Source: CAYLLE01 sp964384485
Lineage (GTDB): Bacteria; Spirochaetota; Spirochaetia; CAYLLE01
Reading direction: 5' to 3'
Length of the DNA stretch: 64,000 bases
NCBI GenBank assembly: GCA_964384485.1
Contig: CAYLLE010000001.1
Location: 47,953-111,952, forward strand
Part shown: piece by piece, positions 16,577 through 25,087 of the stretch
Layout of the letters: each line of letters starts with the position of its first letter
Position numbering within the stretch: position 1 is the first letter of the stretch
The notes under the pieces: model-generated
Databases searched by the model: none
Told to the model about the DNA's origin: nothing
What the model saw: the letters and a program-made list of their open reading frames with translations, nothing else
Translations under genes and position numbers: made by a program

Positions 16577-18382
16577 CTATGCAGTGTTATACCGGAGATT
16601 ACGGTATATCCTGATTTCAAATATCCGGATACAGTCTGCTCCCCGGGTGGACAGCCCGGTAAGTTTCAGCTTATTAAAAACAGTTTCGGAATTAATCCTG
16701 TGTACACGATGCCGGAGATAATTTTCGGAAACCTCTTCGACCGAGACAGGTTCATCATCTAAAAACAATTCCAGACGGTAATCCTTCACAAGCTCTTCAG
16801 GTACTCCGTGAAAAAATTTTTCCGTAGCAGTTTCTGATATGGAAAGCATTATCTCTTTGGATAATCCGGAGTCGAAGCGGATATCGATCTCCGCGGCTTT
16901 TATCGGTTCCCGGCATTTGAGTTCAATCCACTCACCATCTTCCCCAATGCTGTCCGAAATCCAGCAATTGCTCTTGCCGTGTTCTGCCCGGGATTTGCCG
17001 TTTACCGCGTATTCGGGCTTCCCTTCCGTTTTATACGAGGAGGCGGTAACCGTGCATCCGACGGATATATTGTCCGGATCATCGGGGGAAATGCCGGGGA
17101 GATAGCAGTCGTCTCTATCGAGACGCAGCTGAATCTCCGTAATACCGGCCAAAACATCCCCTGGAGAAGTCTTCCTCTCTACCGCCGCGGCCGCCGCGGT
17201 ACCGGCGGCTTGTCCGATAACCGCGGTGGTACCCATAACCCGGAGGGAAGCGAAAGCTATATGACTGGCGCTTACCGCCCGTCCTGCTGTTATCAGGTTA
17301 TCAACTCCGTGAGGAAGAAGACATCGGTAGGGTATCCCGTAAACTTCCGGAACCTCGAGAAATGTCGTGGGTTCATCTTTGCTTAACAGCCCTCCAGGAA
17401 CATGCAGGTCCATGGGCCATCCTCCGTAAGCGACGGTATCGTTAAACTTTTTAGCGGCAAGGACATCGTTTTCGGTGAGTACGTACCAGCCCCTTATTCG
17501 CCGGCTCTCCCTTTTACCCGGGAGAAATCCAACCCAGTCCATGACCAGGTTTTCGGAGGGATAATTTCCTGAGTTTTTAATATGGTCCCATATTCCGTAT
17601 AATTTTTTCAGGAGGTCATCTCTTATTTGCTCTCCATCCGAAACCGTATCGAGGCTATCTCCGCCCAGTTCGATCCACCAGTATCCGGAAGTTATTTCTT
17701 CCAGTTCCCGGTACTTGAAATCGGCTTCCGAAAAAGTATCAGCCCAAAACGGCTTTTCAAACCGCACCGGCCGGCCGGCATCTTTGGCTTGAAAAAGAAG
17801 GGTGTTTCCCATGGTATAATGGTCCGGTTTTTCCGGCGCGTGAGGTTCGTCAAAGGCCGATTGCCCCTCCCTGCCCCGCATGGAATCGGCACCGGCCAGG
17901 TGGGCGAGGGTGCCGTCGCCTGTGGCGTCTATGTATATTGAAGCGCGTATCTGAAAAGATTTCTCGGTTGTGAGTTGTTCGCAAAGGATGTTATCGATCC
18001 TGCTTCCGCTTGTAAAAACATCGGTCATATGAGTGTTCAGACGCAGAGTAAGACCATCCTGAAACGCCGCTTTCTCCCAGAGTATAGTATCAAATACAGA
18101 AAAAGATGATTGAGGATTCCGGTACGCGTTTTCCAGCATAATTTCTTCCAGAATTCCGGTCTCTCGGGAATCAGGCCGCGAATGATTGTTACTCAGGGCA
18201 CCGCAGATGTGCATCCGTATCTCCGATGAGGCATTTCCGCCCAGGACCGGCCGATTCTGAATCAGAATGGTTTTAGCTCCATGACGGGCAGCGGCTATGG
18301 CTGCCAGAAGGCCGGACATTCCTCCCCCGACAACTGCAAGGTCATATGTCTCATTGATAAATTCTTTCCTCATCTTGCTCAT
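16577..18382 (-). CDS. FAD-dependent oxidoreductase with C-terminal discoidin-like domain
   Basis: About 601 residues. The N-terminus holds a dinucleotide-binding fold with YDLAVVGGGMSGLLAAIAA and RPVLGGNASSEIRMH, as in the 'FAD dependent oxidoreductase' family (Pfam FAD_oxidored) found beside carbohydrate genes in planctomycetes and spirochaetes. A second FAD contact, NLITAGRAVSASHIAFASLRVMGT, lies near residue 400. From about 460 a beta-rich domain beginning NISVGCTVTASSY resembles an F5/8 type C (discoidin) carbohydrate-binding module. No signal peptide is present. Start ATG 18382 is chosen by the dinucleotide fold and a TATAAT 6 nt upstream; ATG 18373 is also possible. Substrate unknown. 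Confidence 0.8.
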   Translation of the reverse strand: MSKMRKEFINETYDLAVVGGGMSGLLAAIAAARHGAKTILIQNRPVLGGNASSEIRMHICGALSNNHSRPDSRETGILEEIMLENAYRNPQSSFSVFDTILWEKAAFQDGLTLRLNTHMTDVFTSGSRIDNILCEQLTTEKSFQIRASIYIDATGDGTLAHLAGADSMRGREGQSAFDEPHAPEKPDHYTMGNTLLFQAKDAGRPVRFEKPFWADTFSEADFKYRELEEITSGYWWIELGGDSLDTVSDGEQIRDDLLKKLYGIWDHIKNSGNYPSENLVMDWVGFLPGKRESRRIRGWYVLTENDVLAAKKFNDTVAYGGWPMDLHVPGGLLSKDEPTTFLEVPEVYGIPYRCLLPHGVDNLITAGRAVSASHIAFASLRVMGTTAVIGQAAGTAAAAAVERKTSPGDVLAGITEIQLRLDRDDCYLPGISPDDPDNISVGCTVTASSYKTEGKPEYAVNGKSRAEHGKSNCWISDSIGEDGEWIELKCREPIKAAEIDIRFDSGLSKEIMLSISETATEKFFHGVPEELVKDYRLELFLDDEPVSVEEVSENYLRHRVHRINSETVFNKLKLTGLSTRGADCIRIFEIRIYRNLRYNTA

Positions 18383-18394
18383 TAAGCCATTATA
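18383..18394 (-). promoter_or_regulatory. -10 element close to the FAD oxidoreductase start
   Basis: TATAAT (18389-18394, minus strand) ends 6 nt before the ATG at 18382. No good -35 is present at 16-18 bp and there is no Shine-Dalgarno, so a leaderless, possibly activator-dependent transcript is suggested. The remaining divergent gap up to 18582 shows no other feature. Confidence 0.4.
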
Positions 18395-18582
18395 CCGGAA
18401 AAATGCAGGAAAGATAACATCTCTTAAAACATCTCTGCGATCCATTATTTGCCGAAAAAGCAATATCCGGCAACAAAATTCACGTTGAAACTAATAAATT
18501 TTTGCAGCATGGTTACTTATATAAATCGGTACCGTCGGGAATTGCTGTTGCCGAAAGAGAATATTTTTTCCATCTTATAATT

Positions 18583-18885
18583 ATGGAAAAGAAAGAAGAT
18601 ATAGATGTCAGATTTGAAGAAAAAGCAAAGCGGTTCACGGTGCGACTTGACGGGAAAATAGCCTATCTCACCTTTAAAAAAGAAGACGAAAATCATGTGG
18701 TATTCGATCATACCTATGTCCCAGAGGAGTACCGGGAACAGGGAATCGCCGGGGAAATAGTTAAGACCGGCATGGATTGGGCAAAAAAGAAAGGCCTGAA
18801 GGTCGTTCCGGCATGCAGTTATGTTGAATGGTGGATCGGTCAAAATCCGGAGTATAACGATATTATTGTTTCCGGGAAGAAATAA
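18583..18885 (+). CDS. Small GNAT-like N-acetyltransferase (YidJ/Gtn family)
   Basis: A 100-residue protein matching the minimal GNAT family typified by YidJ/NATD1. It has a central HTYVPEEYREQGIAGEIVKTGMDWA segment, in which REQGIAG (51-57) is the acetyl-CoA pyrophosphate loop, and a PACSYVEWWIGQNPEY C-terminus conserved in the family. Acceptor unknown; cytoplasmic. ATG 18583 is chosen because the family begins there. The frame is open back to 18502, but those residues are not family-like. No Shine-Dalgarno is visible. The S9 peptidase follows 89 bp downstream. Confidence 0.83.
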   Translation: MEKKEDIDVRFEEKAKRFTVRLDGKIAYLTFKKEDENHVVFDHTYVPEEYREQGIAGEIVKTGMDWAKKKGLKVVPACSYVEWWIGQNPEYNDIIVSGKK

Positions 18886-18974
18886 TTTAATTTCATCGGC
18901 AAAAAGCAACTTCCGGAATTATTTTATTTACGCCATTGACGCGGTTCTCATACTCATAATAAAGTTAGGATGTT

Positions 18975-20795
18975 ATGAAAAGAGAACCATATCCATTAGA
19001 GCGGTATTTATCAGCCCAATCGGCTTCCTCTCCAAAATTTTCTTCCGACGGAAAGAAACTTTTTTTTAAGGCAAACATTACGGGGACGGATCAACTTTTC
19101 TCTGTTCCGGTAAGACTTGATAGTGAAGTAATTTCCTGGCCGGAGCAGCACACCTTCGGTAAAGAACGGATAATCTCTTACGCGGTAGATAAACAGAATC
19201 CTGACCGGACCATATACAGCAGGGATTCCGGGGGTAATGAAAATGCCCAGCTTTTTTTGCTTGATGAAAGAAACCGGGAAATAAATCTTACAAGGGGACA
19301 TGAAACAGCAATGCACATCATGGGCCAGTGGAGAGAAGACGGTGAAAAGATCCTTTTCGCGGCCAACCGGAGAAACAAAGGACTCTTTGATCTTTATATG
19401 GCGGATTTGAATGGCCGTGAACAGCTTATCCTGGAATCCGATGAACCCGGCTATTTACGGAGCGCGAAGTTTTCTCCTGACGGGAAAAAGATCGTTGTCA
19501 TAAAAGCGGTATCGTCATTCAGACAGATGCTGATAGAAATTGATCTTTCGGGTCCTGAAGCGCAAATTCTCGCCGGCAAGGATGAAGACATCCAGATCGG
19601 CGGTATCGAATACAGTTCTGACGGCTCATTTTTATACTGCATCACCGATTCGGAGTCAGATTTTCTCAACGCGGCTAGGTATAATTTAAAAGACCGCCGC
19701 TTTATTCCGGTTATCAGCCGGGAATGGGACGCGGAAATGATTAAATTAAGTGATTCCGAGAAATATCTTGCCTGCTCATTCAATGTTGACGGATACAGTG
19801 AGTTGATGATCAGGGATCTGAAATCCGGAGATACCACAGTAGCCGGACTTCCGGTCAGAGGAATAATTTCCGGATTTGATATTAGTCCGGATGAATCTAC
19901 TGTCGCTTTCGGTATCCAGGGAGCTTCCAGAACCGAGGATATATATTGCATGAACTTGAATACCTATAAAAGCAGTAAAACAACTCGGTCTTCCCACGGT
20001 GGATTACCCGTGGAAACATTCCTTGAACCGGATATTATCCATTACGAATCGTTTGACGGGCGCAGCATACCTGCCTACTACTTCCTTCCTCAAAACAGAG
20101 AAAAGAAGTCCCCGGTCATCGTTATTGTTCACGGAGGTCCTGAAGGACAGGCGAGGCCGTCGTTCAGCGGACTAATACAATATTACCTCCATTCCGGATT
20201 TGCCGTTTTTATTCCGAACGTTAGAGGTTCCACGGGTTACGGAAAAGCCTACAGCCATCTGGACGATGTTGAAAAGCGGATGGATAGTGTTGCCGACCTT
20301 GAGTACGGCGCGAAATGGCTGAAGGAGCAGACCGAAGTAGATCCTGAAGGACTTATCATCTTCGGGGGAAGCTACGGCGGATTCATGGTTCTATCAGCGC
20401 TTACGGAATATCCCGAAACATGGGCCGCCGGCGTCGATATTGTCGGGATCAGCAATTTTGTCACTTTTCTGGAAAATACAAGCAGCTACCGGAGAGCCCA
20501 CCGGGAGGCCGAATACGGCAGCCTGGCGGAAAACAGAGACTTTCTCGAAAGAATATCACCAATTCATAAGTCGGACCAAATTAAAGTTCCATTGTTTGTA
20601 ATACACGGCGCGAACGATCCCCGGGTTCCGTTGTCGGAGGCTGAGCAGCTGGTAGACAAACTAAGAGGGAGAAATGTACCGGTAAGACTGATGGTTTTCG
20701 ATAACGAAGGTCACGGACTGAGTAAACTGGAGAACAAACTTAAGGCATACCCCGAAATGATCGATTGGCTGCAGGAGCACTTGAAACTAAATTGA
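18975..20795 (+). CDS. S9-family prolyl-oligopeptidase-like serine peptidase
   Basis: A 606-residue serine peptidase of the S9C type (acylaminoacyl-peptidase/dipeptidyl peptidase). Residues to about 350 form a WD40-like beta-propeller with repeated FSPDGKK / YSSDGSF motifs. The alpha/beta-hydrolase domain follows, with nucleophile S466 in FGGSYGGFM, D548 in HGANDPRVP and H580 in NEGHGLS. No signal peptide, so it should trim imported or internal peptides in the cytoplasm. The start ATG 18975 has only a weak AGGA. A TTGACG/TAAAGT pair with 18-bp spacing lies just upstream (18936-18965). No terminator is obvious in the 49 bp before the convergent thioesterase. Confidence 0.93.
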   Translation: MKREPYPLERYLSAQSASSPKFSSDGKKLFFKANITGTDQLFSVPVRLDSEVISWPEQHTFGKERIISYAVDKQNPDRTIYSRDSGGNENAQLFLLDERNREINLTRGHETAMHIMGQWREDGEKILFAANRRNKGLFDLYMADLNGREQLILESDEPGYLRSAKFSPDGKKIVVIKAVSSFRQMLIEIDLSGPEAQILAGKDEDIQIGGIEYSSDGSFLYCITDSESDFLNAARYNLKDRRFIPVISREWDAEMIKLSDSEKYLACSFNVDGYSELMIRDLKSGDTTVAGLPVRGIISGFDISPDESTVAFGIQGASRTEDIYCMNLNTYKSSKTTRSSHGGLPVETFLEPDIIHYESFDGRSIPAYYFLPQNREKKSPVIVIVHGGPEGQARPSFSGLIQYYLHSGFAVFIPNVRGSTGYGKAYSHLDDVEKRMDSVADLEYGAKWLKEQTEVDPEGLIIFGGSYGGFMVLSALTEYPETWAAGVDIVGISNFVTFLENTSSYRRAHREAEYGSLAENRDFLERISPIHKSDQIKVPLFVIHGANDPRVPLSEAEQLVDKLRGRNVPVRLMVFDNEGHGLSKLENKLKAYPEMIDWLQEHLKLN

Positions 20796-20844
20796 CGTCC
20801 CCATTTCCGGATGACACCGATTAAGATTTGGAACCGGAAAGATT

Positions 20845-21240
20845 CTACTTAAAATATGTTTTAAGCTTTTCATCAAACCTGAGGATCTTCCCCTCCCGGT
20901 TAACAAAAGGATGAATGGTGTAACCCTCGGCGATTTCCGCGCCGTCGGATTTCCGGGTCATCCGGTAGCCGATCTTAATGCTGGCCTTCCGATACTCATC
21001 AATATAGGCTTCGGCAATAATGATATCATCGAATCGGGCCGGGTTTTTATATGTAACCTGCACCTGTTTAACCGGAAGAAAAATACCGTCGGACTCCATC
21101 TGTTTATAGGTATATCCTCTGGAGCGGAGGTATTCTACCCTGGCGACTTCCATCCAGACCAAATAGTTCGAATGGTATACAATCCCCATCTGATCTGTTT
21201 CTTTATAACGAACTCTTATTTCCGTACTGTGTGATTCCAT
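20845..21240 (-). CDS. Acyl-CoA thioesterase, YbgC/4-hydroxybenzoyl-CoA thioesterase family
   Basis: A 131-residue hotdog-fold thioesterase. The family motif VRYKETDQMGIVYHSNYLVWMEVAR contains the catalytic aspartate D16 and H23, as in YbgC and 4-hydroxybenzoyl-CoA thioesterases. It would hydrolyse short or medium acyl-CoA in the cytoplasm. No tol-pal genes are adjacent. It lies downstream of the sugar permease genes on the same strand but has its own convincing promoter, so it is probably a separate transcript. Confidence 0.92.
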   Translation of the reverse strand: MESHSTEIRVRYKETDQMGIVYHSNYLVWMEVARVEYLRSRGYTYKQMESDGIFLPVKQVQVTYKNPARFDDIIIAEAYIDEYRKASIKIGYRMTRKSDGAEIAEGYTIHPFVNREGKILRFDEKLKTYFK

Positions 21241-21275
21241 AGAGCAACTATATTGACAGCACCGTCTTTCTGCAA
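21241..21275 (-). promoter_or_regulatory. Thioesterase promoter, leaderless geometry
   Basis: Minus strand: TTGCAG (21270-21275), 17 bp, TATAGT (21247-21252), then only 6 nt to the ATG at 21240. No Shine-Dalgarno can fit, so the transcript should begin at the start codon. Confidence 0.6.
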
Positions 21276-21285
21276 CCTCTGTTAA

Positions 21286-22176
21286 TTAGCCTTTAACGCT
21301 TCCGAGTACAATACCTTTCGCGAAATATTTCTGCAGAAAGGGATATACGAACATGACCGGAACCATGGAGACAAAAATTTGGGCCGCGTTGATGGACCGC
21401 TGATCCATCCGGGAGAATTTTTTTACTTCCTCGATTGTCCGGTTTTCCAGATCGGGCTGCGTAAGAATGGTATGGAGGTAAGCCTGGAGCGGGTATTTGG
21501 ATTTATCATTAAGATAAATGAGCGGTTTAAAGAATTCGTTCCAATGAGCGATAAAATTGAAGAGGATCAGAGTAGCGATGGCAGGTTTGGCCATAGGAAG
21601 CATTATACTCCACATGGTCCGGACATATCCGGCTCCGTCGATGAAGGCGGATTCTTCCACTTCCTTGGGAATTCCCCGGTAAAAATGCATCAGCATAAGG
21701 ATATTGAAAACCGGAACCGCGCTGGGCAGTACAAGGGACCAGTAGGTGTTTATCAACCCGGTATATTTAACCACCATGAAGAGCGGGAGCATACCGCCGC
21801 CGAATAGAATCGTAACGATAAAGTACCACACGTATATTTTCCGGCCTTTAAACTCCCGGTCGTTCCGGGAAAGCGGATAGGCCGCCAAAACAGTTATGGC
21901 CATACTGGTACTAACTCCCAACACAACCACAATAACACTGTTCAGAAAAGCCCGGAAGAACATCTGATTCCCGGCTACATGTTCATAAGCCGCCAGGTTT
22001 AGACCCACAGGTATTATAGCGACTTCGTTGGCCGCGACAGCCGTGCTGGCACTTATGGAAATGGAAAACAGGTTGATAATCGGAATAATACTGATAACCG
22101 TCAGCATCGCCAGGAAAGTATAATTGAAAACAATGAACAGGATTCTGCTTGGTCCTTCTTTTCCTACTACTGCCAT
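21286..22176 (-). CDS. Sugar ABC transporter permease (YtcP/MalG-like, CUT1)
   Basis: A 296-residue inner-membrane permease with six predicted helices. The EAA loop contacting the ATPase reads EESAFIDGAGYVRTMWSIMLPMAKP (about residues 190-214), and the C-terminus ends with the FAKGIVLGSVKG segment typical of YtcP proteins. It is the second permease of a CUT1-type importer for oligosaccharides. It lies 11 nt downstream of the first permease. As usual in the LplB/YtcP group, no dedicated ATPase is encoded; a shared MsmK/UgpC-type ATPase elsewhere would be needed. Confidence 0.94.
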   Translation of the reverse strand: MAVVGKEGPSRILFIVFNYTFLAMLTVISIIPIINLFSISISASTAVAANEVAIIPVGLNLAAYEHVAGNQMFFRAFLNSVIVVVLGVSTSMAITVLAAYPLSRNDREFKGRKIYVWYFIVTILFGGGMLPLFMVVKYTGLINTYWSLVLPSAVPVFNILMLMHFYRGIPKEVEESAFIDGAGYVRTMWSIMLPMAKPAIATLILFNFIAHWNEFFKPLIYLNDKSKYPLQAYLHTILTQPDLENRTIEEVKKFSRMDQRSINAAQIFVSMVPVMFVYPFLQKYFAKGIVLGSVKG

Positions 22177-22187
22177 TATTTTTCTCC

Positions 22188-23150
22188 TTAAAAAACCCTA
22201 TAGTTGCTGAATTTATTTGCAAACCAATAGGAGATAGTTATGAGTACAAAGGAAACAGAAGACTGAAATAAGCCGACAGCAGTTGCCAAACTGTACCTTC
22301 CCTCTTTTAGACCGATCCGGTAAACGTAGGTGTCGATGATATCGCCGGTAGAGTACACCATGGGACTGTATAGATTCAGGATTTGAGCGAATCCCGCTTT
22401 TAAAATTATTCCAAGGCTCAATATTGTCGACAGCATTACGATGGGCATCATAGCCGGTAATGATATATGCCAGGTCTGCTTCCATCTTCCGGCTCCGTCT
22501 ACAATCGCCGCTTCGTACAGATTGGGATCTACCGAAGAAAGCGCGGCAAGAAAAATGATCGTACTGAATCCCAAATCCCGCCACAGATCGGTCGCAACCA
22601 CCATGTAGGGGAACAGAGCGGCTTCTCCAAAAAAGTAAATTGGTTCACCCCCGAGCATCTCGATGAACTTATTCAAAGCGCCGGATACCGGAGAAGCGAA
22701 ATCGAGGATAATACCCCCGAGTATTACCCAGGAGAGAAAGTGGGGAAGATAGGTTATAGTCTGTACGGACCGTTTAAACCAGCTCTTGCCCACTTCATTC
22801 AACAGCAGAGCGAGTATAATCGGAACGACTGTCTTAACCACGATTTTCATCGTTGAGATAAAAAAAGTGTTGAAGATAACCCTTCTGAACTGTTTTATTT
22901 TGAACATATATTCGAAATTATCCAGGCCTACCCAGGGGGAACCGAAGAAACCCCGGTTAGGGATAAAATCCTGGAACGCCATAGTGAGACCGACCATCGG
23001 GAAGTATTCGTATATAGCCAATAATATAACCGCGGGCAGAAGCATTAAATGTAACGGCAGAACCGCCTTAAACTTTTCCAGCTTTCTTCTTTCCTCGAGG
23101 CCAGTTGGTCTTTGTATAGTATTTTTTTTCACCGTGGTAATGGTCTTCAT
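22188..23150 (-). CDS. Sugar ABC transporter permease (LplB-like, CUT1)
   Basis: A 320-residue permease. The first helix follows LEKFKAVLPLHLMLLPAVILLAIYEYFPM, matching LplB-type proteins (YxxPxxG-like start of the membrane domain). The EAA loop is NLYEAAIVDGAGRWKQTWHISLPAMMP. It forms the membrane heterodimer with the YtcP-like subunit and takes substrate from the binding protein encoded 79 bp upstream. A long hairpin sits in that gap. Confidence 0.94.
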   Translation of the reverse strand: MKTITTVKKNTIQRPTGLEERRKLEKFKAVLPLHLMLLPAVILLAIYEYFPMVGLTMAFQDFIPNRGFFGSPWVGLDNFEYMFKIKQFRRVIFNTFFISTMKIVVKTVVPIILALLLNEVGKSWFKRSVQTITYLPHFLSWVILGGIILDFASPVSGALNKFIEMLGGEPIYFFGEAALFPYMVVATDLWRDLGFSTIIFLAALSSVDPNLYEAAIVDGAGRWKQTWHISLPAMMPIVMLSTILSLGIILKAGFAQILNLYSPMVYSTGDIIDTYVYRIGLKEGRYSLATAVGLFQSSVSFVLITISYWFANKFSNYRVF

Positions 23151-23181
23151 CTTTCATCCTAATTCTTCAGTAGAATATTGA

Positions 23182-23206
23182 GGATGCGGGGAGGACCCCC
23201 GCATCC
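23182..23206 (-). other. Intercistronic stem-loop between binding protein and permease genes
   Basis: A perfect 10-bp GC-rich stem GGATGCGGGG/CCCCGCATCC with a 5-nt loop lies in the 79-bp gap after the solute-binding protein. No T-tract follows on the minus strand, so it is unlikely to be a full terminator. Such hairpins commonly stabilise the upstream mRNA end and lower permease expression relative to the binding protein. Confidence 0.75.
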
Positions 23207-23229
23207 GTTAAACTCTGTGATACTTGAAA

Positions 23230-24993
23230 CTATTTATTTTCCTGCTGATCAATCCATGCCTGAGCAAGGGCTTTCATATCGCCTCCGCCTGTATTGTTCC
23301 ACTCAACAAGGAATTCATCCCAGGCGCTTATATCTTCCGCGCCGTAAATGATTTTTTGTACAACTTCGGGAAGCGCGCCTTTTGCGACAAGGTCATAATT
23401 CTGCAGAGTCTGCAGCCCTACCGTACCTAGGAAAGCATTCGGAATATAAACATCATTTTCAACCATTGCGTCAATGGTATTCCACGGACCTACTCCGTCC
23501 ATTCCCAGCCAGCGATAATGACCCCACGCGTTGACCCGTTCATCTACAGGATCACTGTCTTTACCGGGCCATCCCTGGGCGATGTCGTAGTATGTCTGAG
23601 CTTCAGTTGACAGTTCAGATTTGGACATTTCCCCGTTCACAACCTTCATTGTCGGTTTCCATATTTCTTCCATATTCTTGAAAGGTCTGAAAATACCGTC
23701 TACGACTGCATGATACGCTGTAGTTTCGCTTTTCTTTTCGTCAGCGGAAAGATATTTCTCCCGGTTTTCCGGAGTGTTCATGTCGCCGTAATTCATCTCA
23801 ACCCAGAAATTCAGGAACTTTATAAGTACTTCCGGATGCTTTGCAGTTTTACTTACGACATAAAGGTTAGTCGAGGGACTGTTATAGGGAGACTTAGTCG
23901 GTTCTGAAGCCTTCAGGGAAGGCGGTGCGACCGGTATCCAGTCCACGGGATCTTTACCGTCTTCCAGATTTTTCTGCATAAGCTGATTCAACGGCCACAG
24001 GCATTGAAAGTGATATCCGTATACCATACCCACCTTGCCGGCAATCAGATCCTGCACTACATTATTTCCCTGCATTGTTCCAAAGTCCTGGCGGAAAAGG
24101 CCTTCTTCATACATTTCATTGAGCGTGGTAAGAGCATCTTTCATGCCCTGGGTTTCTCCGGCCCAGACAGCCTCACCGTCTTTGTTAAAGAAGAAAGGAG
24201 CACCGTTGTTCGGACCGCGTACCTGATGAGCACCGAACGCGTCAAAGAATCCGCTTAAACCCCAGCCGACTCTAAACATGGCGTGATCTTTTCCGGCAAA
24301 GGCTAGACCGTAGGTGTCATCCTTTCCGTTACCGTCCGGATCATCAAACGTAAATGCCCGGGCAACTTCGATCATCTCATCAATTGTTTCGGGGGGATCC
24401 ATGTTGACATTTTCAAGCCAATCCCGACGTACCCAAAGCAGCGCCGTACTCTCAAGATAATCACCGCCTTTGGGAATACCCAAAAGTTTTTCATTCATGG
24501 TTGCTGAGGCAAGATTACGTTCGTCAGCTTCCATTATCTCTTTTGTAAGATCGGTTGCATAAGCTTCATAAACTTCGGTCAAATCTGCCAGCATATCCGC
24601 ACGCTGCATCTGAAAAAACTGAATGTACGTGATCGGCATAATATCGGGAATATCGCCGGAAGCGATGGCGATATTGCGCCTGTTTTGAAACTGGCTCTTG
24701 TCAACCCGCCACTCGTACTCCACATCCACACCGAGCTCGTCCCGGTACAGATTAAACCAGTTGTTGTTTTCTTCATCAAATCCTTCCGAATATGCCGAAC
24801 CTTCTTCAGGAAGCGCATCAACTGTCGTGACAGTTATGGGCGGATCATATTTCCCGAAGGGTTCCGCATCTTCCATACTCTCTGTTTGAGTGCTGCCGGT
24901 CTCTTCAGCAGTTCCACTGCTCCATGCCGCAGTAACGGTGATAAGATTTAGAGCGAGGATCAGAAGAAACATTTTTAGAATATTTCTTTTCAT
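23230..24993 (-). CDS. Extracellular solute-binding protein of the sugar ABC importer
   Basis: A 587-residue family 1 solute-binding protein of the LipO/YtcQ type, longer than typical maltose-type binding proteins. The signal peptide is residues 1 to about 26 (MKRN basic start, then FLLILALNLITVTAAWSSG). No lipobox cysteine is visible, so it may be a free periplasmic protein rather than a lipoprotein. GNNVVQDLIAGKVGMVYGY and similar segments fit the family. ATG 24993 follows a perfect AAGGAGG. It opens the importer operon, downstream of the sensor kinase, and its promoter has the shared double GTAAA operator. Ligand unknown; neighbouring hydrolases suggest a plant-derived oligosaccharide. Confidence 0.92.
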   Translation of the reverse strand: MKRNILKMFLLILALNLITVTAAWSSGTAEETGSTQTESMEDAEPFGKYDPPITVTTVDALPEEGSAYSEGFDEENNNWFNLYRDELGVDVEYEWRVDKSQFQNRRNIAIASGDIPDIMPITYIQFFQMQRADMLADLTEVYEAYATDLTKEIMEADERNLASATMNEKLLGIPKGGDYLESTALLWVRRDWLENVNMDPPETIDEMIEVARAFTFDDPDGNGKDDTYGLAFAGKDHAMFRVGWGLSGFFDAFGAHQVRGPNNGAPFFFNKDGEAVWAGETQGMKDALTTLNEMYEEGLFRQDFGTMQGNNVVQDLIAGKVGMVYGYHFQCLWPLNQLMQKNLEDGKDPVDWIPVAPPSLKASEPTKSPYNSPSTNLYVVSKTAKHPEVLIKFLNFWVEMNYGDMNTPENREKYLSADEKKSETTAYHAVVDGIFRPFKNMEEIWKPTMKVVNGEMSKSELSTEAQTYYDIAQGWPGKDSDPVDERVNAWGHYRWLGMDGVGPWNTIDAMVENDVYIPNAFLGTVGLQTLQNYDLVAKGALPEVVQKIIYGAEDISAWDEFLVEWNNTGGGDMKALAQAWIDQQENK

Positions 24994-25023
24994 TGAAATA
25001 CCTCCTTGGTAGTTTTCTGATGC

Positions 25024-25087
25024 ATTATAAAGGCGCAAAAAGAACCCCCGCTATGTGCAACTTTTTACCTTTGTTACGATTGTTTAC
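25024..25087 (-). promoter_or_regulatory. Promoter and shared operator of the importer operon (copy 1)
   Basis: Minus strand: GTAAA (25083-25087) and GTAAA (25064-25068), start to start 19 bp, with ACA 3 bp before the proximal copy. 39 bp further is -10 TATAAT (25024-25029). There is no -35 consensus, as expected for an activator-dependent promoter. The distal GTAAA contains the TAA stop codon of the kinase gene. The same layout occurs before three other operons in the window. Confidence 0.65.

Noticed and set aside
18464..18582. Longer version of the small GNAT protein starting at 18502
   Set aside because: The extra residues are not conserved-looking and the known family begins at the ATG at 18583.
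23230..24993. Solute-binding protein as a lipoprotein
   Set aside because: No cysteine is present at the end of the signal peptide (AAWSSG), so lipidation is not supported.
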